Below are positions 1 to 7,445 of a stretch of 46,476 nucleotides of DNA, one piece after another. The notes under the pieces are model-generated. The model was not told the DNA's origin. It saw nothing but the letters and a program-made list of their open reading frames with translations, and made no database searches. This stretch comes from Clostridiales bacterium (lineage in GTDB: Bacteria; Bacillota; Clostridia; Oscillospirales; Acutalibacteraceae), in assembly GCA_019415945.1 (NCBI GenBank), contig DXYF01000003.1, forward strand, positions 1 to 46,476, in the 5' to 3' direction. A program made the translations under genes and the position numbers. Numbering within the stretch: position 1 is the first letter of the stretch; each line of letters starts with the position of its first letter.

Positions 1-2
1 AG

Positions 3-389
3 GAGCTGAACAAGCAGGTCTGCGGCAACTGCTACAACTACGAATACGACGGCTTCGTCTTCGTGGACGAGTTGGGCGAGCGGATGAAGCCTGATTACCT
101 GACCTCTCAATTCCCCGCCTTTATTCAGCGGCACGGCATGAAAAAGATGCGCTTCCACGATCTCAGGCATAGCTGCGCCTCCCTCTTGCTTGCCAACGGT
201 GTACCGCTTAAGCAGATTCAGGACTGGCTGGGGCATTCGGATTTTTCCACCACGGCAAACATTTACGCCCATCTGGATTACAGTTCGAAACTCTCCTCGG
301 CGCAGGCGATGGTGAGCGGTATGCCGCTTCCCGAAGCGGGCGATTTCGGCAGCAGATGGGAGCAAAACGCAGAAAAAAGCGGGGCATAA
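3..389 (+). CDS. Tyrosine recombinase (phage-type integrase), C-terminal part
   Basis: The reading frame is already open at the left edge, so only the last ~128 codons are present. They form the catalytic end of a tyrosine recombinase: the HxxR box (HDLRHS), then GHSDFSTTANIYAH, which holds the second histidine and the nucleophilic tyrosine. Such enzymes cut and rejoin DNA between attachment sites of phages and integrative elements. Just downstream, convergent, is a tRNA-Ser gene whose 3' end faces the integrase, a classic integration target. An integrated element therefore probably extends to the left of this window. The GC content here is visibly higher than in the following chromosomal genes, which fits transfer. 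Family call is firm; the element type cannot be told. Confidence 0.9.
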   Translation, partial: ELNKQVCGNCYNYEYDGFVFVDELGERMKPDYLTSQFPAFIQRHGMKKMRFHDLRHSCASLLLANGVPLKQIQDWLGHSDFSTTANIYAHLDYSSKLSSAQAMVSGMPLPEAGDFGSRWEQNAEKSGA

Positions 390-397
390 AGCAAAAA

Positions 398-429
398 GCT
401 GTTCTTTCCAAATTTATGGAAAGAACAGC
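398..429. terminator. Perfect 13-bp hairpin between integrase and tRNA-Ser
   Basis: Arms at 398-410 and 417-429 pair perfectly around a 6-base loop. On the minus strand the stem is followed by five Ts, so it can act as an intrinsic terminator in that direction; on the plus strand it lies just after the integrase stop. The right arm (GGAAAGAACAGC) recurs at 661-672, beyond the tRNA gene. Confidence 0.65.
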
Positions 430-455
430 CCCAAATCGGGTGATTTTTGGAGCGG

Positions 456-502
456 GCGCAAAAAAAGAAAAATCCAGAAACCCGCATGGTTACTGGATTT
501 TT
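456..502 (-). terminator. Intrinsic terminator of tRNA-Ser
   Basis: Arms 468-477 and 493-502 form a 10-bp stem (CTGGATTTTT type) with a further AACC/GGTT pairing inside. Read on the minus strand it is followed by a T-rich tract. It starts a few bases after the CCA end of the tRNA. The inner sequence AACCCGCATGGTTAC is repeated at 701-715 with the degenerate tRNA copy. Confidence 0.75.
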
Positions 503-505
503 CGA

Positions 506-594
506 TGGCGGAGAGTGTGGGATTCGAACCCACGTGCCCTTGCGGACAACCGCATTTCGAGTGCGGCTCGTTACGACCACTTCGATAACTCTCC
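506..594 (-). tRNA. tRNA-Ser (anticodon CGA)
   Basis: On the minus strand the sequence folds as a class II tRNA. It has a 7-bp acceptor stem (GGAGAGT/ACTCTCC), a D-arm, an anticodon stem CCGCA/TGCGG around loop CTCGAAA (anticodon CGA, serine), a long variable arm with a 5-bp stem, a T-arm GTGGG-TTCGAAT-CCCAC, discriminator G and an encoded CCA. All features are intact, so it should be functional. Its 3' end faces the integrase fragment, so it is the likely attachment site. Confidence 0.95.
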
Positions 595-700
595 CTCTAT
601 GTTCAGCCGCCGTTTTTCCCCGCCTTTTTCCAATAAAAAAGGGCTTTGGAAAGAACTGACGGAAAGAACAGCAAATTATTTAGTTTTTCGAACCGTGTAA

Positions 701-794
701 AACCCGCATGGTTACAAGGTTCTGGCTGGACGAAACGGACAGCTCCCCGCAAGATTTCGAGTCAGGCCCGTTATGACCACTTCGATACGCTTCC
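701..794 (-). pseudogene. Degenerate copy of tRNA-Ser and its terminator
   Basis: Positions 754-794 match 554-594 of the intact tRNA-Ser (anticodon loop, D-arm and 5' acceptor region) at exactly 200 bases distance with scattered changes. Positions 701-715 repeat the 15-base terminator core at 479-493. The part between has decayed: there is no recognisable T-arm, and the anticodon and acceptor stems do not pair fully. It is most simply an old tandem duplication, or the remnant of an attachment site left by an earlier integration. Confidence 0.7.
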
Positions 795-1247
795 ATTTAT
801 ATTTCAAACTGCTTTTCTTCGCTTAAATTTATATAAAAATCTTTCGAGAGAAAAACAGGAAAAAAACGAAATTTAATACTTAGATTATCAACAATGTCAT
901 TAATAATTCATTTTTATAATGACAGCATATGACCCTTCAGTCATTTTGAAAATCTCAGATTCATCTCACTCGTATTATTTTAATTGTTTTTGGACAACTT
1001 GTCAAGTAAATATATAAAAAACATATCTAATCAATAAGTGCGATTATTAATTTACAATTATTTTATTTGATTTGCAGCTTAAAAGCAAAAAGCCACCGAA
1101 TATATTTAAGCAACAAAACATATCCGGCAACTTTCAGTTATTACTTTTCTGTTTTATCAATATAAGCAATGCGTGTAAAACCGCTTTTATAAAGCTTTTA
1201 ATAATAAATCATTTTATTATCAGTTATAAGATACAAAATGAGACTTG
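795..1247. other. AT-rich intergenic region
   Basis: No gene-like reading frame is supported here. The only structure seen is a short stem-loop near 1177-1200 (GCTTT/AAAGC followed by a short T run on the minus strand), which may terminate the CAP-protein gene ending at 1248. Confidence 0.5.
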
Positions 1248-1946
1248 TTAAATGAACAGCTGAACCCAGTACGCCCTGCCGTTTGAAATAGTTACACCGC
1301 AGGCAAATTGATGAAAATTAGGTGACAGAATATTTGCCCTGTGTCCGTCTGAGTTCATCCAGCCCTGCATAACCATTTCAGCAGTCGGGTATCCCGCTGC
1401 AATATTTTCTCCCGCAGTGAAATAACTTACCCCTTGTTCCTTCAAAACCGTGCTCCAGCTTTGTCCGTTAGGTCTTGTGTGATCAAACACCACTGTGATT
1501 TCCTCAGCACGAATATCCGTACATTTTTCAAGCTCATAATTATATGTGAGTGCGGACAGACCACGGCTTGTTCGCTCCTCATTTACAATTTTGAAAACCT
1601 CCTGCCTCATCTGCTCTAACTGCTGTTTTTGCTCTTCAGTCACATAAGGCTGCCCCGTTTTTCCTGCACCGTCAAGCCCTGTCAGGTACTTTTGGATTGC
1701 GGTTGCGTCTGCAACATCTATCTTTTGGCTTTCGTTAACATCTGCTATTTTGGATTCATCAAAAGTCAGCTCCCTTGAATCTACCAAAAGTTTTTGAAGC
1801 TCTGTCGCATCAACTATGGATATTACGCCGTCTGCGTTAATATCCCCGTAAATCTTCTGCTGTGCGGCGTCAACGCTGAAAGTAACGGCAGTAACACTCA
1901 TCAGCACTGCAAGGATAACGCTTGTAAATTTTTTTAACCTCTTCAT
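1248..1946 (-). CDS. Secreted dockerin / CAP (SCP-like) domain protein
   Basis: I choose the ATG at 1946 because a GGAGGG site lies at good spacing and a signal peptide (MKRLKK plus a hydrophobic stretch to VDA) follows at once; 232 residues. After the signal come two dockerin-type calcium repeats (GDINADGVISIVDATELQKL and ADVNESQKIDVADATAIQKY). A CAP domain follows, with the typical FDHTRP, GENIAAGY and SDGHRANILSP motifs. Dockerins bind cohesins on scaffolding proteins, so this protein should be secreted and may join a cell-surface complex. CAP domains in bacteria have no single settled function; roles on the cell envelope are suspected. It stands alone downstream of rny, on the same strand. 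Confidence 0.88.
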   Translation of the reverse strand: MKRLKKFTSVILAVLMSVTAVTFSVDAAQQKIYGDINADGVISIVDATELQKLLVDSRELTFDESKIADVNESQKIDVADATAIQKYLTGLDGAGKTGQPYVTEEQKQQLEQMRQEVFKIVNEERTSRGLSALTYNYELEKCTDIRAEEITVVFDHTRPNGQSWSTVLKEQGVSYFTAGENIAAGYPTAEMVMQGWMNSDGHRANILSPNFHQFACGVTISNGRAYWVQLFI

Positions 1947-2110
1947 TTTAGCCCTCCGCATATCTGTTTTAATTTTTATTTTACCAATTGATACAAAAGA
2001 AATATCTTCCAATAATCAAAAGCCGACGCCGCAAAACCGACGCCGACTAATAATATTCACAGTAAATTTACATTTGACCTATTACATAATATTAAATTTC
2101 ATCGGTCAAA

Positions 2111-3664
2111 TCATTTTGCATAGTCAGCAGCTCTGCTTTCCCTGATGATATTAACCTTAATCTGTCCCGGATATTCAAGCTCTTCCTCAATCTTCTTGCA
2201 GATTTCTCTTGCAAGCGGAACCATACGCTCGTCGTTTACAACCTCGGGCTTAACCATTACACGAACTTCCCTGCCTGCCTGGATTGCAAATGTACGCTCA
2301 ACTCCGTCGAACGAAGATGCAACCTCTTCAAGCTTCTGCAAACGCTTGATGTAATTTTCTACATTTTCACGCCTTGCACCGGGTCGTGCAGCTGAAAGTG
2401 CGTCGGCAGCCTGAACAAGACATGCAACAACGGTTTTTGCCTCAACATCACCGTGGTGAGCATGGATTGCGTGAATAACCGCGTCACTTTCCTTATATTT
2501 TCTCGCAAGATCAACACCGATCTGAATGTGAGTACCCTCAACCTCGTGGTCAATCGACTTGCCTATATCGTGAAGCAACCCTGCACGCTTTGCAACCGTC
2601 GGGTTAAGTCCGAGCTCGCTTGCCATCATTCCTGCAAGATATGACACCTCAAGAGAATGATTAAGAACATTTTGACCGTAGCTTGTACGATAGCGAAGTC
2701 TTCCCAAAAGCTTAACAAGCTCGGGGTGAACATTGTGAACGCCTGCCTCAAGGACAACTCTCTCGCCCTCATGCTTAATTGTGGCGTCAACTTCCCTCCT
2801 TGCCTTTTCAACGGTTTCTTCGATTCTTGCAGGATGAATTCTGCCGTCGGAAATAAGCTTTTCGAGTGCAATCCTTGCAACTTCACGCCTTACCGGCTCA
2901 AAGCACGACAATGTAATTGCCTCCGGCGTATCGTCAATTATAAGGTCAACGCCCGTGAGGGTTTCGATAGCTCTTATGTTTCTGCCCTCTCTTCCGATAA
3001 TGCGGCCTTTCATTTCGTCATTCGGAAGAGGAACAACCGATATAGTCGCCTCTGCCACCTGTTCAGCAGCAAGACGCTGGATAGCAAGAGATATAATGTT
3101 TCTTGCCTTTTCGTCTGCTTCGTCCTTGAGCTGCTCGGTGTATTCCATAATTTTTACGGACTTTTCATGAGCAAGCTCGTTTTCAAGCTGAGAAAGCAAA
3201 TAACTCTTAGCCTGTTCGGCAGTATAGCCTGAAATCTTTTCAAGCATTTCAAACTGGCTTTTCTTGAGGGTTTCAACCTCATCAAGCTTTAGCTCCGCTT
3301 CCTTTAACTTCTTGTTTACTTTCTCTTCCTTTTGCTCCATATTGTCAAGCTTTCGGTCGAGAGTTTCTTCCTTTTGCTGGATACGGCGTTCCTGACGCTG
3401 AACCTCTTTGCGTCTGTCAGAGATTTCCTTTTCGCTTTCATTTCTAAAGCGATGAATCTCATCCTTTCCCTCAAGAATCATTTCCTTTTTCTTGGCTTCG
3501 GCAGACTTGATGGCGTCGGCAACAATCTTTTTTGCTTCATCTTCAGCACTTCCGATTTCTTTTTCGGCTATGCTTTTTCTGACATTAATACCGACAAGCA
3601 CACCGACTGCACCGCCGATTAACACCGCAGCAACTATGCAGATAATGGCAATCCATAACTGCAT
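2111..3664 (-). CDS. rny: Ribonuclease Y
   Basis: The membrane-anchored endoribonuclease that starts mRNA decay in many Gram-positives. The protein (517 residues, family length) has an N-terminal transmembrane segment (IAIICIVAAVLIGGAVGVLVG), a long charged coiled coil to about residue 200, a KH domain (GRIIGREGRNIRAIE) and an HD domain with LLHDIGKSIDHE. The ATG at 3664 is preferred over the upstream GTG at 3673 because AAGGAGG ends right at that GTG and is 8 bases from the ATG. Its promoter candidate lies about 400 bases upstream, giving a long leader. An 8-bp inverted repeat (2072-2079/2104-2111) brackets the stop region. Confidence 0.95.
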   Translation of the reverse strand: MQLWIAIICIVAAVLIGGAVGVLVGINVRKSIAEKEIGSAEDEAKKIVADAIKSAEAKKKEMILEGKDEIHRFRNESEKEISDRRKEVQRQERRIQQKEETLDRKLDNMEQKEEKVNKKLKEAELKLDEVETLKKSQFEMLEKISGYTAEQAKSYLLSQLENELAHEKSVKIMEYTEQLKDEADEKARNIISLAIQRLAAEQVAEATISVVPLPNDEMKGRIIGREGRNIRAIETLTGVDLIIDDTPEAITLSCFEPVRREVARIALEKLISDGRIHPARIEETVEKARREVDATIKHEGERVVLEAGVHNVHPELVKLLGRLRYRTSYGQNVLNHSLEVSYLAGMMASELGLNPTVAKRAGLLHDIGKSIDHEVEGTHIQIGVDLARKYKESDAVIHAIHAHHGDVEAKTVVACLVQAADALSAARPGARRENVENYIKRLQKLEEVASSFDGVERTFAIQAGREVRVMVKPEVVNDERMVPLAREICKKIEEELEYPGQIKVNIIRESRAADYAK

Positions 3665-4057
3665 TTCGGACACCTCCTTAGTTCGATTTTCATTTCACTT
3701 TCAATTACCATTCACAAAACCTTTAAGGTGCCGTTAATCAGATATTCAATTTTCAATTTTACATCATATTTTTTAAAATTCCGGGCATACAAGCATACAA
3801 TGTGCAATCAAAAGCTAAAATATTGCTTTATAATAACAAATAATATTTACCTCTCAAAATTCATTACTGCTGATGAGAACGCATAAATATACATTCTCAA
3901 CTCGTCCCAATATCGCAAAAGCGTTAAAATAACAAAAAATGTTATAAAATCAATAAAAAATATCTATAAAAACGGCTCTGTAAAGAGTCTGATTATTAGT
4001 AGCAAAAAACAAACACACTGCTTTTTGCAAAAACCGCACTTGCGGAATTCTACATCA
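3665..4057 (-). other. Long 5' leader of rny with terminator-like hairpins
   Basis: No protein gene is seen. Read on the minus strand, two terminator-like hairpins occur soon after the candidate start point: CCGC-AAGT-GCGG followed by five Ts (4029-4045), and an imperfect stem around TTAC followed by G and five Ts (3970-3989). A further TGAGAA/TTCTCA stem lies near 3880-3905. The stems are short, so this could be an attenuated leader, a very short RNA, or chance. Confidence 0.35.
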
Positions 4058-4086
4058 ATTTTATATTAATTCTGCTCTATTGTCAA
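4058..4086 (-). promoter_or_regulatory. Sigma-A type promoter directed at rny
   Basis: On the minus strand TTGACA (4081-4086) and TAAAAT (4058-4063) are separated by 17 bases, a near-consensus housekeeping promoter. No other minus-strand gene lies between it and rny. Confidence 0.7.
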
Positions 4087-4251
4087 GAATAAGTATGTCA
4101 TTTTTGCAAATAAATAAATGAGTATCCTCTAAATTTATTAACATTTTGTCAATAGGCAATAAATATTAAACCAAAAAAGACCGAATATAATTGATATTTT
4201 TTCATAATTTGTAAAAAACTTAAAATGTTTCGTTAAATTTTTATCAAACTA

Positions 4252-4280
4252 TTGAAGAAATGAAAAAAATGTAATATAAT
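4252..4280 (+). promoter_or_regulatory. Promoter of gap
   Basis: TTGAAG (4252-4257) and TATAAT (4275-4280) at 17-base spacing, 34 bases before the gap start codon. An AGGAGG site at 4300-4305 follows. Confidence 0.85.
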
Positions 4281-4314
4281 AAAACTACCTTAAAATTTTA
4301 GGAGGAATTATTTT

Positions 4315-5346
4315 ATGTCAGTTAAAGTTGCAATTAACGGCTTTGGCCGTATCGGACGCCTTGCTTTCAGACAGATGTTCGGTGCTGAGGGTTACGAAGT
4401 AGTAGCTATCAACGATCTTACAGATCCTAAAATGCTCGCTAACCTTCTTAAGTACGACACAGCTCAGGGCGGTTACTGCGGTAAAATCGGCGAAGGTCTT
4501 CACACTGTAGAAGCAGGCGAAGGCTCAATCATCGTTGACGGAAAAGAAATCACAATCTATGCTAAGCCCAACGCTGCTGAACTTCCCTGGGGTGAAATCG
4601 GCGTTGACGTTGTTCTTGAGTGCACAGGTTTCTACTGCTCAAAGGCAAAGAGCCAGGCTCACATTGACGCAGGTGCAAAGAAGGTTGTTATTTCAGCTCC
4701 TGCAGGCAACGACCTTAAGACAATCGTTTACAGCGTAAACGAAAAGACTCTTACAGCAGACGACACAATCATTTCTGCTGCTTCCTGCACAACAAACTGC
4801 CTCGCTCCTATGGCTGATACTCTTAACAAGTATGCAGAAATCCAGAGCGGTATTATGTCAACAATCCACGCTTACACAGGCGACCAGATGATTCTTGACG
4901 GTCCTCACAGAAAGGGCGACCTCAGAAGAGCAAGAGCAGGTGCTGCTAACATCGTTCCTAACTCAACAGGTGCCGCAAAGGCTATCGGTCTTGTAATTCC
5001 TGAGCTCAACGGCAAGCTCATCGGTTCTGCACAGCGTGTTCCTGTTCCGACAGGTTCAACAACAATCCTCACAGCTGTAGTTAAGGGCAAGGATGTTACT
5101 GTTGAAGGCATCAACGCTGCTATGAAGGCTGCTGCTTCCGAGTCATTCGGCTACAACGAGGATCAGATCGTTTCTTCCGATGTTATCGGTATGAAGTACG
5201 GCTCACTCTTTGACGCTACTCAGACAATGGTTTCAAAGATTGCTGACGATCTCTACGAGGTACAGGTTGTTTCTTGGTATGATAACGAGAACTCATACAC
5301 AAGCCAGATGGTTAGAACAATTAAGTACTTTGCTGAATTAGGTTAA
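4315..5346 (+). CDS. gap: Glyceraldehyde-3-phosphate dehydrogenase
   Basis: Glycolytic enzyme that oxidises glyceraldehyde-3-phosphate to 1,3-bisphosphoglycerate with NAD. Length (343) is normal for the family. The NAD-binding start INGFGRIGRLAFRQM and the active-site segment SAASCTTNCLAP with the catalytic cysteine are clear, as are HAYTGDQ and the C-terminal SWYDNENSYTSQMVRT. Start is fixed by an ideal ribosome binding site. It is a single-gene unit with its own promoter and strong terminator; codon use is strongly biased to preferred codons, as expected for a highly expressed gene. Cytoplasmic. Confidence 0.98.
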   Translation: MSVKVAINGFGRIGRLAFRQMFGAEGYEVVAINDLTDPKMLANLLKYDTAQGGYCGKIGEGLHTVEAGEGSIIVDGKEITIYAKPNAAELPWGEIGVDVVLECTGFYCSKAKSQAHIDAGAKKVVISAPAGNDLKTIVYSVNEKTLTADDTIISAASCTTNCLAPMADTLNKYAEIQSGIMSTIHAYTGDQMILDGPHRKGDLRRARAGAANIVPNSTGAAKAIGLVIPELNGKLIGSAQRVPVPTGSTTILTAVVKGKDVTVEGINAAMKAAASESFGYNEDQIVSSDVIGMKYGSLFDATQTMVSKIADDLYEVQVVSWYDNENSYTSQMVRTIKYFAELG

Positions 5347-5380
5347 TTTGCAGCTTTTGCATAACTTAATAAATTCAACA

Positions 5381-5412
5381 GGGCTGTCCGAACGGACAGC
5401 CCTTCATTTATT
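5381..5412 (+). terminator. Terminator of gap
   Basis: Perfect 9-bp stem GGGCTGTCC/GGACAGCCC with loop GAAC, followed by a T-rich run. It lies between convergent gap and the SdpI-like gene and may serve both. Confidence 0.9.
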
Positions 5413-5430
5413 TATGCGGAGTTAAAAACT

Positions 5431-6105
5431 TTACACTCTGTTACCTTTTTCTTTTCCTGCAAGCACGCAGGCATAAATGCACGGCACAATAACGCCCGTA
5501 ATCATATACAGCCCTATTCCCGAAAACAGCAAAATCATTCCGTTAAGCGAAAAAATCATTCCGAAAACGGCAGTGATAATTAAAATTGCTCCCGTTGCAA
5601 CGCCTAAATAACCACCGAGCTTATGAGTTTTCCGCCATACGGTATCACTTGAAAGCGTTGCGGGGATCCTTATGCCCACGGTGGAATTTTGTTTAATTTT
5701 CGGAAACATATTGCTGATAAACAGCACAAGTCCGCCAAGCAGTGCCAGCATAAGATATTCAAAAGACCCGCTTAATTTGTTTGTTCCGCTAAGTGTCACA
5801 ACTGTCAGATACCAAAACAAAATTAAAAAGAACAGAAAAAGCCCCAAGACTATTTTTCCGACATATTTTTGATTTTTTAGCAGATTTTCACAGCGTTCTG
5901 CAACAAAGCCGTAAATAAGATAGATTATGCCGAGAACAATTAAAATGCAGGGCATAAACAGTACAAACCATTTTGAAGAATAGGCGTCTGCAATACCGTT
6001 TACATTATAATGGGACGGCACGACTTCAAGCGGAGAAAGTGCAACATAAACTGCTGTAAATATAATATTGATAACCGAAATAATAAGAAATACAAACTTT
6101 TTCAT
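5431..6105 (-). CDS. SdpI-family / DUF1648 membrane protein
   Basis: 224-residue integral membrane protein with about six hydrophobic segments. The N-terminal part (LSPLEVVPSHYNVNGIADAY) is the DUF1648 pattern. The later segment VGIRIPATLSSDTVWRKTHK followed by a membrane helix is typical of SdpI, which in Bacillus subtilis gives immunity to the SdpC cannibalism toxin and controls the SdpR repressor. It follows an ArsR/SdpR-type regulator with a one-base gap, the same gene order as sdpRI. No toxin gene (sdpABC) is seen nearby, so here it may be an orphan immunity or envelope-stress sensor. Family call good, exact role inferred. Confidence 0.85.
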   Translation of the reverse strand: MKKFVFLIISVINIIFTAVYVALSPLEVVPSHYNVNGIADAYSSKWFVLFMPCILIVLGIIYLIYGFVAERCENLLKNQKYVGKIVLGLFLFFLILFWYLTVVTLSGTNKLSGSFEYLMLALLGGLVLFISNMFPKIKQNSTVGIRIPATLSSDTVWRKTHKLGGYLGVATGAILIITAVFGMIFSLNGMILLFSGIGLYMITGVIVPCIYACVLAGKEKGNRV

Positions 6106-6106
6106 A

Positions 6107-6373
6107 CTAAATTTCCCCTCTCTTTGTTAAGTCGGAAAGCATACCGAGAATATCCTCAAGCACGCTCGTTTTGAGTGAATAAACCACATTTTGACCGTGT
6201 TTTTCCGAGTCCACAAGGTCTGCTTGTTTTAAAATATTGAGATGATTGCTTATTGACGGTTTGGTCATATTAAACTCAGACGCAATTTCTCCGGCGTTCA
6301 TATCACGCTTTTTGAGCAATGTAAGTATTTTTCGCCTTGTGGGATCGGCCAAAGCTTTCAACACATCCCCCAT
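6107..6373 (-). CDS. ArsR-family repressor (SdpR-like)
   Basis: 88-residue winged-helix DNA-binding protein; ALADPTRRKILTLL and the recognition-helix region MTKPSISNHLNILKQADLV are textbook ArsR. No metal-binding cysteine pair is present, which separates it from metal sensors and fits the SdpR/autorepressor branch. It is the first gene of a two-gene unit with the SdpI-like protein, presumably repressing that unit: a palindrome lies between its promoter and start codon. In the known system SdpI sequesters SdpR at the membrane. Confidence 0.88.
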   Translation of the reverse strand: MGDVLKALADPTRRKILTLLKKRDMNAGEIASEFNMTKPSISNHLNILKQADLVDSEKHGQNVVYSLKTSVLEDILGMLSDLTKRGEI

Positions 6374-6409
6374 TTTGTATCACTTCCTGATTTAACTGTT
6401 ATTAATTAT

Positions 6410-6425
6410 TTAGATAATTGTCTAA
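6410..6425. promoter_or_regulatory. Palindromic operator candidate before the ArsR gene
   Basis: TTAGATAATTGTCTAA is a near-perfect inverted repeat (14 of 16 positions) placed about 37 bases before the ArsR start and just downstream of the promoter. AT-rich palindromes of this size are usual ArsR-family sites, so autorepression is likely. Confidence 0.6.
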
Positions 6426-6441
6426 TTAATGAATTAATAAT

Positions 6442-6469
6442 ATTATATCAAGATAATTTTTATTGTCAA
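6442..6469 (-). promoter_or_regulatory. Promoter of the ArsR-SdpI unit
   Basis: Minus strand TTGACA (6464-6469) and TATAAT (6442-6447) at 16-base spacing, both perfect hexamers. Confidence 0.8.
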
Positions 6470-6627
6470 TATGCTATCTCAAATATTTTTGCCATATACA
6501 TTGTTTGAAGTAAATGACAATTCCGAGGCAAGCTTAGGAATGTGAAAATACTTGTAATCTGTATAATTTAAAAAATATAACTTCGGTAAAATCCCATTTG
6601 ATACTTGAAATTAGGGCTGTTTTTAAT

Positions 6628-6744
6628 TTATACTGACCTTTTTGCAGTTGGCAATCCACAAGTACTATTGTCATATCCGTGCTTTCTGCCTAAAGTATCA
6701 GCAAGCTTTACATATTTTGGATTTTGACTGTCGGGACACTGCGG
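6628..6744 (-). pseudogene. Possible 38-codon gene fragment, unknown family
   Basis: An open minus-strand stretch without a start codon encodes PDSQNPKYVKLADTLGRKHG followed by YDNSTCGLPTAKRSV and a stop. The composition looks protein-like, but there is no start codon or ribosome binding site, so it could be the decayed end of a lost gene or chance. The rest of the intergenic region 6470-6782 shows no supported gene. Confidence 0.25.
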
Positions 6745-6782
6745 TTAGATTAAAACCGTATTTTCTGCTCGAACTAAAAAAC

Positions 6783-6810
6783 TTGATTTTTGGTGAATAT
6801 TGTGTATAAT
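6783..6810 (+). promoter_or_regulatory. Promoter of the 6879 membrane protein gene
   Basis: TTGATT (6783-6788) and TATAAT (6805-6810), 16-base spacing; GGAGG follows at 6868-6872, before the ATG at 6879. Confidence 0.7.
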
Positions 6811-6878
6811 AGGTTTGTAAGTAATTACGCCGAACCGAGCGTATGTATGAGTAAAAACTGCCGTTATGGAGGAATTTT

Positions 6879-7445
6879 ATGGACAGTATGATAAAAAAAT
6901 ATTTGCCGTATGCGGTTACAATCTTTGCGATATATCTGCTTGTTCCTATCGTGTTTTTGAGCGATGCTATGCAAAACTTTGTTCCGGTTGCATTTTATGT
7001 TGTTTTTCCGTGTACAGCCGTTATAAGCTCTGCAATTTACTGCTCCAAGTACGGACTTGACTTCTTGTTTGCCTTGATTGCACCGATAGCATACATACCA
7101 ACCATGCTGATCTACTATGGCGGTTTTAATCTTGCGAATATAATTTTGCTTGCAGTATATCTTGTTTCGGGAATATTCGGCTTGTTTTTGGGCGATATTG
7201 CACTTGGTGATAAACGCCGCAAAAAAGAAGAAGAAGAAAAGGCTGAGGCAGAGGCTGTTTTGCTTGAAGCTAAACGCCGCGACGAACTTGAGCGTGAAAA
7301 AAGAGAGAAAAACGAAACAAAGCCGTCACACGATGATGACGACTTTGATTATGATAAGTATCTTTCCGATATTGATAAACCATCCAACGCGTCAGACGAC
7401 GAAGTTGACGACATTTTAAAAGAAGTGAGGTCAAACAGGTATTAA
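6879..7445 (+). CDS. Small membrane protein with charged cytoplasmic tail, unknown function
   Basis: 188 residues. The first ~105 form about four hydrophobic segments. The rest is a soluble tail: a basic/acidic probable coiled coil (KRRKKEEEEKAEAEAV onwards) and then a very acidic stretch with DDDDFDYDKYLSDIDK. No known domain is recognised. It has its own promoter and a good ribosome binding site and ends exactly where the convergent FkbM gene ends. The tail suggests a protein-protein contact on the cytoplasmic face; no function can be assigned. Confidence 0.8.
   Translation: MDSMIKKYLPYAVTIFAIYLLVPIVFLSDAMQNFVPVAFYVVFPCTAVISSAIYCSKYGLDFLFALIAPIAYIPTMLIYYGGFNLANIILLAVYLVSGIFGLFLGDIALGDKRRKKEEEEKAEAEAVLLEAKRRDELEREKREKNETKPSHDDDDFDYDKYLSDIDKPSNASDDEVDDILKEVRSNRY

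Noticed and set aside
356..876. Plus-strand open frames of 70-114 codons across the tRNA region
   Set aside because: They run antisense through the intact tRNA-Ser and its degenerate copy and lack ribosome binding sites.
2015..2050. GC-rich CCGACGCCG repeat downstream of rny as a terminator
   Set aside because: The two copies are direct, not inverted, so no stable hairpin forms.
2657..3232. 191-codon plus-strand frame opposite rny
   Set aside because: Wholly antisense to the conserved KH and HD regions of RNase Y; no recognisable protein and no ribosome binding site.
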